Assembly (NCBI RefSeq): GCF_000690905.1
Contig: NZ_JMCL01000021.1
Location: 1 to 45,770 of the forward strand
Source: Pseudomonas sp. Ant30-3
GTDB taxonomy: Bacteria; Pseudomonadota; Gammaproteobacteria; Pseudomonadales; Pseudomonadaceae
Reading direction: 5' to 3'
DNA: 45,770 bases
The notes under the pieces are model-generated. The model was not told the DNA's origin. It was given only the letters and a program-made list of their open reading frames with translations, and did no database searches. The position numbers were made by a program, and so were the translations under genes. How positions within the stretch are numbered: the first letter of the stretch is position 1; every line of letters starts with the position of its first letter. Positions 1 through 8,879 of the stretch are shown here, piece by piece.

Positions 1-224
1 ACTGGGGGCGAGCCAGCAGGTGGCGCAGAGGGTGGCCAGTAACTCTCATCGCTGGTGGCGTAATAGCCGTTTTGAGTTGAATCGTGTGCTGAATATTGCG
101 TGGTTCGACAGGCTGGGATTGGCGCGCCTCTCATAACCTCAATCTCTCGAACCGCCCGGTGCGGACCCGCATGCCGGGTGGTGTGGCAGGGGAGCGGCCT
201 ATGAAGGCCGTCCCCTATGCCGAT
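1..224 (+). mobile_element. Group II intron, 3' end
   Basis: Domain V is at 151-182: a 9-bp basal helix (151-159 with 174-182), a two-base bulge TG at 172-173, a 4-bp upper helix (160-163 with 168-171) and a 4-base loop. The outer sequence GAACCGCC...GGTGGTGTG is a form common in bacterial introns. Domain VI follows at 185-221: GGC/GCC, GGGG/CCCC and CGGCC/GGCCG helices with loop TATGAA. The unpaired A217 is 7 nt from a probable 3' splice site after ...CCGAT at 224, the usual branch-point distance. The 5' end is outside the window. The 3' exon starts near 225, in the gap downstream of the diguanylate cyclase gene. Confidence 0.8.
2..136 (+). CDS. Group II intron reverse transcriptase/maturase, C-terminal end (partial)
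   Basis: The window opens inside a reading frame that runs to TAA at 134-136. The last 44 residues are visible and end in ...HRWWRNSRF, then FDRLGLARLS. A WWRN-type segment followed by a terminal FDRLGxxRLS resembles the C-terminus of bacterial group II intron-encoded proteins; this is recalled from family knowledge, not searched. The strongest support is position: the stop codon lies 14 bp before an RNA domain V and VI fold, exactly where an intron-encoded protein ends. The protein would splice and mobilise the intron RNA. Its catalytic reverse-transcriptase part lies outside the window, so it cannot be told whether it is intact. Confidence 0.75.
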   Translation: MGASQQVAQRVASNSHRWWRNSRFELNRVLNIAWFDRLGLARLS

Positions 225-260
225 GCCTGCCCAGAAGTGCGCGGTGCATCTCTGGAAGCC

Positions 261-324
261 ATCGCGAGCAGGCTCGCTCCCACATTTGGCTGCGATCCCT
301 TGTAGGAGCGAGCCTGCTCGCGAT
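261..324. repeat. REPIN (GTAGGAGCGAGC type)
   Basis: Two inverted REP copies: ATCGCGAGCAGGCTCGCTCC at 261-280 and its reverse complement ending at 324, with a 16-bp middle. It lies between the intron end and the stop of the diguanylate cyclase gene. It is the same family as the copies near 11381, 18013, 41264 and 42472. Such elements are usually mobilised in trans by RAYT transposases; no RAYT gene is in this window. Confidence 0.85.
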
Positions 325-349
325 GAGGCCAGTCGATTCGCTGAAGAGC

Positions 350-1852
350 TCACGGCGTAGCCACCACCCGGTTCCGCCCACGCTCCTTGGCCTGATACAA
401 CGCTTTGTCCGCTGCAAACAGCAACTGCTCCAGACTCACATCATTGGCAGTCGTCCACGTGCCCAGCCCGATACTGACCGTCACTGGTGACTCCACCCCC
501 GCTGCAAACGGCAGCTGCTCCACCGCCACCCGAATATGTTCGGCAATCAGTTGCGCCCCCGCGCTGTCGGTTTCGGCCAATACCACCGAAAATTCTTCCC
601 CGCCGTAGCGGGCGACCATGTCGGCCGGCCTTCGCACATTATCGGAAATCACCTTGGCGATCGCGCGCAAGGCATCGTCGCCGGCCTGATGGCCGTGCTG
701 ATCGTTAAAGGCCTTGAAGTGATCGGCGTCAATCATCAGCAGTGACAACGGCTGGCCGGAGCGCTGCGCCCGGAACCACTCGTGACGCAGGGTCAGGTCG
801 AGGATTCGCCGATTTGCCACACCGGTCAGCGCATCGGTGGCCGCCAGTTGCGCCAGCTCCTTCTCGGCATGGCGGCGCAAGCGTAGCTCCCGGCAGAGCA
901 AGCCGCTCAGCCACAGCAGACCGATACAGAGCACGCCAGTGGCGCCGCTGATGACGATCGCTGTGCGCTTCCAGGTGCCAAACACTTCGTCGCCGGACAG
1001 GGCGACGATCACGGTCAGCGGCAGATTGCCTACCCTGGCAAAGGTGTACAGACGCCGCTGGGCATCGATGCTGGAAACGCTGTCGAAACTGCCATTGCCG
1101 TCGCGCAGGATGCGCTCGACGTTGGGCCGCTTGGCGAAGCTCTTGCCAATGGCATCGTTCTCCAGGTCAGGCTTTTGCGCGAGCAGAATACCGTCGGCAT
1201 TGATGATGCTCAGCGTGCTGCCAGTGCCGATGTCGAGGCTGTTGAAGAGCTGATCGAAGTAGCTCAATCGCATCGAGGCTACGGCCACACCGAGAAATCC
1301 TCCCGTGGAAGTGGAGATACGGCGGCTGAAGGTGATCCGCCATTCACCGTTGAGCTCACACTCGCACTGCAGCTTGAACGGTGGGCTGATGAACATGCGG
1401 GTGTCTGGCCTGGCGGCATGCTCAAGGAAAAAGTCCCGCTCGGCGTAGCTGCCCGTTCCGGGCTCGATGGCCGACGAGTCCGCGAGCACCTGGCCGTGCG
1501 GGTCCAGCAGGAGAACGTCGCCCTTGAAACGGGCCGTCGTCGAACGGTCGAACAACGCCATATGGCGGATCTGCGGGAATACCTGTTTGAGGTCATCACG
1601 CCGGGCAGCAGCGATCAGACCCTGCAGAGTGAGGTCATAGAGCTCGATCGTGCGCAGGACATCGGCGTTGATCAGCTGGACGATTGTGGTAGCGCTGCGG
1701 GTAGCCGCCTGCTGGGCGTTGGCATGTTCACGGATCAACAGGAAAGTGACGATGCACAGAATCGCAATCACGGTCAGCGTGCTAACGAGCATCACCATCA
1801 ACTCAGGAAGCCGGGTCTTGCCTGAAACGTAGGTAGGGTGATGTGCGGTCAT
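350..1852 (-). CDS. Membrane-bound diguanylate cyclase (GGDEF)
   Basis: About 500 residues. A first membrane helix lies near residues 18-39, then a periplasmic sensor region of roughly 245 residues (dCache-like by layout), a second helix near 300-320 and a C-terminal GGDEF domain. The active-site motif is GGEEF near residue 418 (RYGGEEFSVVLAE). RPAD five residues before it fits the RxxD inhibitory site, so product feedback by c-di-GMP is likely. It should make c-di-GMP from two GTP in answer to an external signal that the sequence does not reveal. I chose ATG at 1852 because the longer frame to 1885 would begin with TTG inside a transcription terminator. No EAL domain is fused. Confidence 0.9.
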   Translation of the reverse strand: MTAHHPTYVSGKTRLPELMVMLVSTLTVIAILCIVTFLLIREHANAQQAATRSATTIVQLINADVLRTIELYDLTLQGLIAAARRDDLKQVFPQIRHMALFDRSTTARFKGDVLLLDPHGQVLADSSAIEPGTGSYAERDFFLEHAARPDTRMFISPPFKLQCECELNGEWRITFSRRISTSTGGFLGVAVASMRLSYFDQLFNSLDIGTGSTLSIINADGILLAQKPDLENDAIGKSFAKRPNVERILRDGNGSFDSVSSIDAQRRLYTFARVGNLPLTVIVALSGDEVFGTWKRTAIVISGATGVLCIGLLWLSGLLCRELRLRRHAEKELAQLAATDALTGVANRRILDLTLRHEWFRAQRSGQPLSLLMIDADHFKAFNDQHGHQAGDDALRAIAKVISDNVRRPADMVARYGGEEFSVVLAETDSAGAQLIAEHIRVAVEQLPFAAGVESPVTVSIGLGTWTTANDVSLEQLLFAADKALYQAKERGRNRVVATP

Positions 1853-1883
1853 CGGGACACTGTCTGCATGAGCGATCAACGAC

Positions 1884-1908
1884 AAAAAGCCAGCAAACGC
1901 GCTGGCCT
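1884..1908 (-). terminator. Rho-independent terminator after the RND/two-component operon
   Basis: On the minus strand GCCAGC-GCGTTT-GCTGGC is followed by TTTTT. It lies about 100 bp after the sensor kinase stop and just before the diguanylate cyclase start, so it separates the two transcription units. Confidence 0.7.
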
Positions 1909-1955
1909 TTCACTGATTGAAGCGTAGAAGACGTTCGGCGGGTAGTCAGATTTTC

Positions 1956-1997
1956 GGGACCGCTTCGCGGCCCAGCGGGAGCAAGCTCCCTCGCCAC
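1956..1997. repeat. Single REP-like element
   Basis: On the minus strand GTGGCGAGGGAGCTTGCTCC is followed by CGCTGGGCCGCGAAGCGGTC, a REP-type hairpin of the GTGGCGAGGG family. It lies between the kinase stop and the terminator. Confidence 0.6.
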
Positions 1998-2012
1998 AAC
2001 GGCGCGTGGGCC

Positions 2013-3377
2013 TCACACAGGCAAATGAATCCCGAAAGTATTCATGCCCCGATCACTGCGCACAAACACATCGCCGCCATGCATCAGCGCGATGGCCTTC
2101 ACAATCGCCAACCCCAGACCGTGGTTGTTGCCGCTGTTGCTGCGCGATGCATCCACCCGGTAAAACCGTTCGAACAGGCGTGGCAAATGCTCGTTGGCAA
2201 TCGGCGAGCCGGGGTTGGCAACGCCAATGCTCACCTGGAACTCGTCCACCTCGATCCGCACCTCGATAACCTGGCCGGGCTCGGTGTGCTGGACCGCGTT
2301 ATTCAGCAGATTGATCAACGCCCGGCGCAAATGCGCGATTTCGATGTGCACTTGCGCATCACCACTGACCTGCACTTGAACGTGCGCGTCCTCAAGAATG
2401 AAATCCAGATACTCCAGGGTCGTCGCCACTTCATCGGCGAGGGAGGCAGAGGTCAGTTTAGTGGCCTTGCTGCCTTGGTCGGCGCTGGCGAGGAACAGCA
2501 TGTCGTTGATGATCGAGCGCAGTCGCTCCAGCTCTTCGAGGTTCGATTGCAGCACCTCGAAATAATGCTCGGCCGAGCGGCCACGGGTCAACGCCACTTG
2601 GGTCTGACCGATCAGGTTGGTCAGCGGCGAACGCAGTTCGTGGGCGACATCGGCATTGAAGGATTCCAGCCGCGAGTAAGCCTGCTCGACCCGCTCTAGG
2701 GTTGAATTGAACGAGTTGACGAACTGATTGAGCTCCGGCGGCAGCGAGGCCAGGCGCAAACGCCCGGAGCGTAGCGGCGGTGCCAGTCGCTGGGCTTCCT
2801 GAGACAACTTTATCAGCGGCTTGAGGCCGATCCGCGCCACCCAATAACCCAGCGCCGAGGCCAGCAGCACGCCAACAATTGCCAGGCTGATCAGGGCAAT
2901 CAGCAAATGATGCTGAGTCTGGTAGAACGTCTCGGTGTCGATGCCGATCATGAAGCGCAACGGCGGGCGCTGATCCTTGGCCGGGAACTGGCTGACCAGC
3001 ACTTTCAGCGGGTAGGGCTGGCCGGGCAGGTCGAGGTCGCGCATGCCCAGCGGCCCTTCAGCGAACGCACGAATCTGCGTGGTGGCGTTGCCGTATTCGT
3101 ACTGCGGGTCGCCGCTGATGACCCAGAAGCGGATGCGCTTGTCTTCCTCGCTCAGCAGCTTGAGCTTGTTGTTGATCTTCACCCAATGCTCGGGCGTGCC
3201 GAAACGGCCGACGGTGGATTCGAGCACGCTGTAGCGCGCGTCCAGTTCCGCTTCCGGCAGCAGGCCAAGGCCTTTGTCGACTTGTTGATACAACGCGCCG
3301 CCGATCAGCAGAAACACCACCAGGGCCACCAGCGTGAACATCCCGCTGAGGCGCAGCGCAATCGAATGGCTAAACAC
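2013..3377 (-). CDS. Heavy-metal-type sensor histidine kinase (CopS/IrlS family)
   Basis: About 454 residues: membrane helix near 12-30, a periplasmic domain of about 125 residues, a second helix near 157-180, HAMP, a HisKA phospho-acceptor in DVAHELRSPLTNL (His near residue 246) and a HATPase domain with NLLNNAVQH and GLGLAIVKAI. The start is taken as GTG at 3377, which overlaps the regulator's stop by 8 bp and has GGAGAG in front; ATG at 3395 is the alternative. The kinase should phosphorylate the regulator encoded just upstream. The family usually senses Cu, Ag, Cd or Zn, but the ligand is not shown here. It is the last gene of the efflux operon. Confidence 0.88.
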   Translation of the reverse strand: MFSHSIALRLSGMFTLVALVVFLLIGGALYQQVDKGLGLLPEAELDARYSVLESTVGRFGTPEHWVKINNKLKLLSEEDKRIRFWVISGDPQYEYGNATTQIRAFAEGPLGMRDLDLPGQPYPLKVLVSQFPAKDQRPPLRFMIGIDTETFYQTQHHLLIALISLAIVGVLLASALGYWVARIGLKPLIKLSQEAQRLAPPLRSGRLRLASLPPELNQFVNSFNSTLERVEQAYSRLESFNADVAHELRSPLTNLIGQTQVALTRGRSAEHYFEVLQSNLEELERLRSIINDMLFLASADQGSKATKLTSASLADEVATTLEYLDFILEDAHVQVQVSGDAQVHIEIAHLRRALINLLNNAVQHTEPGQVIEVRIEVDEFQVSIGVANPGSPIANEHLPRLFERFYRVDASRSNSGNNHGLGLAIVKAIALMHGGDVFVRSDRGMNTFGIHLPV

Positions 3378-4044
3378 TGCGGCTCTCCAGCACATAACCC
3401 ATGCCTCGGATCGTGTGCAGCAATTTCTCTTCGAAAGGCCCGTCGAGCTTGGCACGCAGTCGTTTGATCGCCACCTCGACGACATTGGCGTCACTGTCGA
3501 AATTGATGTCCCAGACCATTTCCGCAATCGACGTTTTCGAGAGGATTTCCCCTTGTCGACGGGCCAGCACGCTGAGCAACGAGAACTCCTTGGCGGTCAG
3601 GTCCAGGCGGGTGCCGGCGCGGGTGGCCTTGCGGCTGATCAAGTCGATCCACAGGTCTGCAACGCTGACCTGCACCGGTTCATGGCCGCCGCTGCGCCGG
3701 GTCAGCGCCTGCAGACGCGCGACCAGTTCAAGGAAGGAAAACGGTTTGCCGAGGTAATCGTCGGCGCCGTCGCGCAAGCCTTTGATGCGGTCTTCAACGC
3801 GCTCGCGAGCGGTCAGCATGATCACCGGCGTCTGCTTGCGCGCACGCAGCGCACGCAACACGCCAAAGCCGTCGAGGCCCGGCAGCATCACGTCGAGGAC
3901 GATCACTGCGTGGTCGTTCTCCAATGCCATATGCAGGCCCTCGACGCCGTCACGCGCCAAGTCCACGGTGTAACCCTGTTCGGTGAGGCCGCGGTGCAAA
4001 TAGTCCGCGGTTTTTTCCTCGTCTTCGATAATCAGAACGCGCAT
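3370..4044 (-). CDS. OmpR-type response regulator (CopR/IrlR family)
   Basis: 224 residues, the normal length. The receiver domain has acidic residues E7/D8, phospho-acceptor D51 (IVLDVMLPG) and the conserved Lys in DDYLGKPF. The C-terminal winged helix spans about 125-222 and ends GMGYVLESRSV. It begins 9 bp after the pump gene stop and overlaps the kinase start, so adaptor, pump, regulator and kinase read as one operon. It probably activates this operon; a palindrome in front of the adaptor gene is a candidate site. Family similarity points to a metal-response regulator, but the signal is an inference. Confidence 0.9.
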   Translation of the reverse strand: MRVLIIEDEEKTADYLHRGLTEQGYTVDLARDGVEGLHMALENDHAVIVLDVMLPGLDGFGVLRALRARKQTPVIMLTARERVEDRIKGLRDGADDYLGKPFSFLELVARLQALTRRSGGHEPVQVSVADLWIDLISRKATRAGTRLDLTAKEFSLLSVLARRQGEILSKTSIAEMVWDINFDSDANVVEVAIKRLRAKLDGPFEEKLLHTIRGMGYVLESRSV

Positions 4045-4053
4045 GACCCCGCC

Positions 4054-7000
4054 TCAGTCTATGGTCGCCAACACCGGCATCTGTGCTGGCGCGGGTTTAG
4101 GTCGATGGAATAGCCGCTCAAGCCACAAGTATATGACCGGAGTGGTAAACAGCGTCAGCGCCTGACTCACCAGCAGCCCGCCCACGACCGCGATGCCCAG
4201 CGGCTGACGCAATTCGGCGCCGGGGCCGTACCCGAACATCAGCGGCAGGGCGCCGAGCAGGGCGGCGAGGGTAGTCATGATGATCGGCCGGAACCGTGTG
4301 ATGCACGCCTCGTAGATCGCCTCTTCGGGCGGCAAACCACGATTGCGCTGAGCATCCAGCGCAAAGTCGATCATCAGGATGCCGTTTTTCTTGACGATCC
4401 CGATCAGCAGCACCAGCCCGATCAGCGCCATGATCGAGAAATCCTGGCCACAGATCCACAGCATGATCACCGCCCCGAGCCCCGCCGAGGGCAAGGTCGA
4501 GATGATCGTCAATGGGTGCACGAAACTTTCGTAGAGCACGCCGAGAATGATGTACACCGCCACCAGCGCCGCCAGAATCAGCCACGGCTGGCTGGCCAGC
4601 GAACTCTGGAATGCCTGTGCCGCGCCTTGGAAATTGCCGCTCATGGCCGCCGGCATGCCGATCTCGGCCTTGGCCTGATCGAGCATGATCACCGCGTCGC
4701 CCAACGCCACGCCGGACGCGAGGTTAAAGGACAGGTTGGCGGCCGGAAACATACCGTCATGAGCGATGGACAACGGGCCAACGGTTGGCGCATCGAATCG
4801 CGCCAGTGCCGACAGCGGTACCATTTCCCCGCTCAACGGCGAGCGCAGGTAGAAATAGTTGAGACTTTCAGCCTTGCCGCGTTGTTTTGTGTCCAGCTCC
4901 AGAATCACGTTGTACTGGTTGGTCTGGGTCTGGAATTCGTTGATTTGGCGCTGGCCAAAAGCGTCGTACAGCGCTTCGTCGACATCGCTGGCGGTCAGGC
5001 CGAAACGCGCCGCTGCGCTGCGGTCGATGTTGATGTGAGTGATGCTGCCGCCCAGTTGCAGGTCATTGGAAATGTCGCGGAACGCCGGGTTGCTGCGCAG
5101 TTTTTCCGTGAGCCGTTGGGTCCAGGTGCTGAGGGTCGCGCCGTCGTTGCTCTTGAGTACGTATTGATATTGCGCGCGGCTCGGGCCGGAGCTGAGGTTG
5201 ATGTCCTGACCGGCGCGCAGGTACAAGACAATGCCCGGGACTTTCATCAGTTGCGGGCGAATCCGGTCGATGAATTCACTGGCGGAGACGTCGCGGTCAC
5301 CGCGTTTTTTCAGCGAGATCCAGAAGCGGCCGTTAGCAATGGTCTGGTTGCTGCCGGAGACGCCTACCGAGTGGGAGAACACATCGACGGCGGGGTCTGC
5401 CGCGACAATTTCTGCCATGGCCAGGTGTTTTTTCACCATGTCGCCGTAGGAAATATCGGCAGCGGCTTCGGTGGTGCCGAGGACAAAACCGGTGTCCTGC
5501 ACCGGGAAGAAGCCTTTGGGTATGAAGATGTAACCGGTCACCGCTAACACCACCGACAGACCGAACACGCCGATCATCAATGTCTGATGGGCGAGGGCGC
5601 GCCGCAGGCCGCGTTCGTACCAGCCAAGCAAGCGATCACCAAAACCGGGTTTATCGTGGGCGCGATGCACCGGCGCTTTCATGAACAGGGCCGCGAGGGT
5701 GGGCGCGAGGGTCAACGACACCACCACCGAAATCATGATGGTCGAGGTCGCCGTCAAGGCGAATTCCTTGAACAATCGCCCGACCACGCCTCCCATGAAC
5801 AGCAGCGGAATAAACGCCGCCACCAGCGAGAAGCTGATCGAGACCACGGTGAATCCGATTTCGCTGGAGCCCTTGATGGCGGCCTCGCGCATGTCGTCGC
5901 CGGCCTCCAGATGCCGGTGGATGTTTTCCACCACCACAATCGCATCGTCGACCACAAACCCCACGGCCACCACGATCGCTACCAGCGTCAGGTTGTTCAG
6001 ACTGAAATCCATGATGTACATCAGAGCGAAACTGGCGACCAGTGACACGCCGAGCACGGCCGTCACAATCAACGTGGCTGACAACTGGCGCAGGAACAGC
6101 GCCATCACCGCGACCACCAGCATGATCGCGATGAGCAGGGTGATTTCCACCTCGTGCAGCGAAGCGCGAATGGTCTGGGTGCGGTCGACCAGGGTGCTGA
6201 CCTGCACCGACGCCGGCAGCATCGCCGTAAGCGTCGGCAGCGCGGCCTGCACCCGGTCGACGGTTTCGACAATGTTGGCGCCGGGTTGGCGGAAGATCAC
6301 CAGGTTCACGCCTGGGCGGTCGCCTGCCCAGGCCTGCACGTAGGCATCTTCTGCACCGTTGACGACTTTGGCGACATCGCGCAGGTGAACCGGGGCGCCG
6401 TCCTTGTAGGAAACGATGAGCTCGCTGTACTCCTCCGGGTGAAACAACTGGTCGTTGGTGGACAGGGTGGAAATGCTCGATTCGCCGTACAACGCACCTT
6501 TGGCGAGGTTAAGGCTGGTCTGCTGCAACGCCAGACGAATGTCCGCCAGGGTCAAACCGATGGCGGCGAGTTTGTCCGCCGAAGCCTGAACCCGGATGGC
6601 CGGACGTTGTTGACCGGTGATGTTGACCTGGCCTACACCGTCGATCTGACTGATCTGACGGGACAGCAGGGTTTCCACCAGATCGCTGAGTTCGGGGCCG
6701 GGCATCAGGGTTGAGTTGATGCTGAGGATAAGCACCGGGCTGTCGGCCGGATTGACCTTGCGCCAGGTCGGCAGGTTCGGCATGTCCCTGGGCAGTTTGC
6801 CGGCGGCGGTGTTGATTGCGGCCTGCACCTCCTGCGCGGCGGTGTCGATGCTTTTGTCGAGGGTGAATTGCAGAGTCAGGTTGGTCGAGCCCAAGGCGCT
6901 GCTTGAGGTCATTTGCGTCACGCCGGGGATGGCGCTGAATTGCACTTCCAGCGGCGTGGCTACCGACGACGCCATGGTTTCCGGGCTGGCGCCGGGCAAC

Positions 7001-7161
7001 TGCGCGGCGACCTGGATGGTCGGAAATTCCGCCTCCGGCAGCGGCGCTATCGGCAACTTTGGAAAGGCAATCGCGCCCAGCAGCACCAAGGCGAACGTCA
7101 GCAGAATCGTCGCCACCGGATGATCGATGCACCAGGCTGAAATCGAACGGTGGCCTTTCAT
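4054..7161 (-). CDS. RND efflux pump inner-membrane subunit (MdtC/AcrB superfamily)
   Basis: 1035 residues, full length for a proton-driven RND transporter. The N-terminus has the usual cytoplasmic segment and first helix (HPVATILLTFALVLLG). The proton-relay aspartates are in GFVVDDAIVVVENI near residues 402-409, and the partner lysine is in GIVKKNGILMIDFA near 923. Sequence style (PLPEAEFPTIQV, LPGASPETMASSVATPLE) is closest to MdtB/MdtC drug pumps and not to CusA/CzcA metal pumps. It overlaps the adaptor stop by 4 bp (ATGA), implying translational coupling. No outer-membrane channel gene is nearby, so it must borrow an OprM/TolC-like protein encoded elsewhere. Substrate unknown. Confidence 0.92.
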   Translation of the reverse strand: MKGHRSISAWCIDHPVATILLTFALVLLGAIAFPKLPIAPLPEAEFPTIQVAAQLPGASPETMASSVATPLEVQFSAIPGVTQMTSSSALGSTNLTLQFTLDKSIDTAAQEVQAAINTAAGKLPRDMPNLPTWRKVNPADSPVLILSINSTLMPGPELSDLVETLLSRQISQIDGVGQVNITGQQRPAIRVQASADKLAAIGLTLADIRLALQQTSLNLAKGALYGESSISTLSTNDQLFHPEEYSELIVSYKDGAPVHLRDVAKVVNGAEDAYVQAWAGDRPGVNLVIFRQPGANIVETVDRVQAALPTLTAMLPASVQVSTLVDRTQTIRASLHEVEITLLIAIMLVVAVMALFLRQLSATLIVTAVLGVSLVASFALMYIMDFSLNNLTLVAIVVAVGFVVDDAIVVVENIHRHLEAGDDMREAAIKGSSEIGFTVVSISFSLVAAFIPLLFMGGVVGRLFKEFALTATSTIMISVVVSLTLAPTLAALFMKAPVHRAHDKPGFGDRLLGWYERGLRRALAHQTLMIGVFGLSVVLAVTGYIFIPKGFFPVQDTGFVLGTTEAAADISYGDMVKKHLAMAEIVAADPAVDVFSHSVGVSGSNQTIANGRFWISLKKRGDRDVSASEFIDRIRPQLMKVPGIVLYLRAGQDINLSSGPSRAQYQYVLKSNDGATLSTWTQRLTEKLRSNPAFRDISNDLQLGGSITHINIDRSAAARFGLTASDVDEALYDAFGQRQINEFQTQTNQYNVILELDTKQRGKAESLNYFYLRSPLSGEMVPLSALARFDAPTVGPLSIAHDGMFPAANLSFNLASGVALGDAVIMLDQAKAEIGMPAAMSGNFQGAAQAFQSSLASQPWLILAALVAVYIILGVLYESFVHPLTIISTLPSAGLGAVIMLWICGQDFSIMALIGLVLLIGIVKKNGILMIDFALDAQRNRGLPPEEAIYEACITRFRPIIMTTLAALLGALPLMFGYGPGAELRQPLGIAVVGGLLVSQALTLFTTPVIYLWLERLFHRPKPAPAQMPVLATID

Positions 7162-8318
7162 GGCTTCGGCTCCGCCTGCACCACTTGCGGCGGCTCGGTG
7201 AGAATCTGCACCGTCGCGCCGGGTTTGAGCCGCGACTGACCGTCACTGACCAGCACATCGCCCGATTTGACGCCTTTGACGATGTTCTGGTCGGCGTCCT
7301 GATACACCATCTGCACGTCGACGATCTCGACTTTGTCGCCGTTGATTCGATAGACGAAATGTTGATCGAGCCCACGTTGCACGACGGTGGGCGGCACCAC
7401 CAGGGCGTCTTTCTCCAGAGCTGTCTGAATTTGTACCGTCACCAGCAAGCCAGGCCAGAGTTTTTGCTCGGCGTTATCGAATTCGGCCTTGGCGCGGATG
7501 GTCCCGGTGTTGGCGCTGATCTGGTTGTCGATCAGAGTCAAATGGCCTTCGCCAAGCAGGTTGCCGGTTTCGCCATCGGTGTCGGCGCCGATGTAAGCCT
7601 TGACCCGGGCCCGCTGCGGGTCACCAATCAAACTTTGCAAGGTCGGCAGCATCTGTTGCGGCAGGGAGAACTCCACGGCGATCGGGTCGATCTGGGTGAC
7701 GGTGAAAAGACCCTGGGTATCGGTCATGCGCAGGAAATTGCCTTCGTCCACCGTACGAATCCCGACTCGTCCGGTCACCGGTGAGCGAATCTGCGTGTAG
7801 GAAAGTTGCACCTGAGCGGCGTCAATCGATGCCTGATTGCCTTGGGCGGTGGCCTTGAGTTGATTGACCAACGCCTGTTGCTGGTCAAACGTCTGCCTGG
7901 ACACACCGTCATCGACACTCAGCAATTTATAGCGCTTGAGGTTGACCGTTGCTACTTGCAGCTGCGCCTGGCTTTCGCCCAATTGCGCACGGGTCTGATC
8001 GAGGCTGGCGCGAATTGAACGGTCATCGATGGTCGCGAGCAGATCGCCCTTCTTCACCAATTGACCTTCCTTGACCAGGATTTTAGTGAGGACCCCATCG
8101 ATCTGTGGCCGCACCACCACGCTGTGCAGAGACAGCGCCGAGCCGATCCCGGTGACATAACGGGGCACGTCTTTTTCGGCAACGCTGACCACACGCACGG
8201 GAATAGCGGTCGGGGTCGCCAGTTTCGCCGTGGCAGGTTTGCTCACGTACCAGATGCCCAACGCAACCAGCACGGCCAGCAGGCTGGCAATCAGGGCGGT
8301 TTTTTTCTGTATTCGCAT
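7158..8318 (-). CDS. RND efflux periplasmic adaptor (MdtA-like)
   Basis: 386 residues. An N-terminal membrane anchor or uncleaved signal (ALIASLLAVLVALGIWYV) precedes the adaptor fold: a lipoyl half (VVVRPQIDGVLTKILVKEGQ), a coiled-coil hairpin around residues 100-165, the second lipoyl half (YTQIRSPVTGRVGIRTVDEG), a beta-barrel and a membrane-proximal domain. It links the pump to an outer-membrane channel. First gene of the four-gene operon. The strong match to MdtA-type adaptors agrees with the pump being a drug or organic-compound exporter although the two-component pair is of metal type. Confidence 0.92.
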   Translation of the reverse strand: MRIQKKTALIASLLAVLVALGIWYVSKPATAKLATPTAIPVRVVSVAEKDVPRYVTGIGSALSLHSVVVRPQIDGVLTKILVKEGQLVKKGDLLATIDDRSIRASLDQTRAQLGESQAQLQVATVNLKRYKLLSVDDGVSRQTFDQQQALVNQLKATAQGNQASIDAAQVQLSYTQIRSPVTGRVGIRTVDEGNFLRMTDTQGLFTVTQIDPIAVEFSLPQQMLPTLQSLIGDPQRARVKAYIGADTDGETGNLLGEGHLTLIDNQISANTGTIRAKAEFDNAEQKLWPGLLVTVQIQTALEKDALVVPPTVVQRGLDQHFVYRINGDKVEIVDVQMVYQDADQNIVKGVKSGDVLVSDGQSRLKPGATVQILTEPPQVVQAEPKP

Positions 8319-8407
8319 GCGATTGGGGCGCCGGTCTGGTGGGTCGGAGAAAGGTCAGGATATCGTCCTTTATAAACCTGTTTGGCGGTCGCCAAGGTGA
8401 CGGCTAG

Positions 8408-8423
8408 CTGACGGCGCTGTCAG
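8408..8423 (-). promoter_or_regulatory. Near-palindrome upstream of the RND operon (candidate regulator site)
   Basis: CTGACGGCGCTGTCAG has CTGAC/GTCAG arms and an almost self-complementary centre. It lies 85 bp before the adaptor start. On the minus strand a TATAAA-like -10 sits at about 8369-8374, with only a weak -35. OmpR-family metal regulators often bind CTGACA-type repeats, so this is a plausible operator, but unproven. Confidence 0.4.
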
Positions 8424-8533
8424 TTTGGCGCTGGGTGAATATCAGGATCCATGCAGTGGCGATTGGAGAGGTATACTGCCGCCTTTCGTGGCTCGCTGAC
8501 CGGGCCCGACTTTACGCATCACCCGGAGCTTTC

Positions 8534-8791
8534 ATGACTTCCCCGACACAACCGCCGGTTGCCGACGCTTTGAGCGACGACCAGGCAGACCTGCCAGACA
8601 GCGTAGACTCCAGCGCAGACAGCGAAGCCAAAGCCGCTATCCCGGCATTCAAGTTCCCGTTCAAGCCGGGCGACCTGGCCGCAGCGAAGAACGCCAGCCA
8701 GCCTTGGTACAAGAATGGCGCCAAGAACGGCCATACCAAAACCCCCGGTGCAGCGCCTCCCGGCACTCGTCGTTCGATGGGTAAACGCTGA
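8534..8791 (+). CDS. Small conserved hypothetical protein
   Basis: 85 residues from ATG at 8534 (MTSPTQPPVADALSDDQ). The first half is acidic and Ser/Asp-rich, the second basic, with FKFPFKPGDLAAAKNASQPW and a C-terminal RRSMGKR. No signal peptide, membrane helix or known domain is seen. The amino-acid make-up suggests a disordered cytoplasmic protein, possibly nucleic-acid binding through the basic tail. I recall proteins of this kind as common Pseudomonas hypotheticals, but no function is known to me. It is divergent from the RND operon. The upstream frame to 8435 runs through promoter sequence and was not used. Confidence 0.6.
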   Translation: MTSPTQPPVADALSDDQADLPDSVDSSADSEAKAAIPAFKFPFKPGDLAAAKNASQPWYKNGAKNGHTKTPGAAPPGTRRSMGKR

Positions 8792-8879
8792 CTGTCAGGC
8801 GTATTGTTGACCGGTAATTGTTCCTCTTGTCATTGAGAGCGTTCCTACAAGGATGAGCGATTCGTCCTCTGGGAAATAA

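Noticed and set aside
96..305. A 69-codon frame through the intron end
   Set aside because: It overlaps the maturase tail and domain V/VI RNA, so the conservation there is structural.
4516..5547. 343-codon plus-strand frame opposite the RND pump
   Set aside because: Antisense to an intact RND pump gene; no motif or ribosome site.
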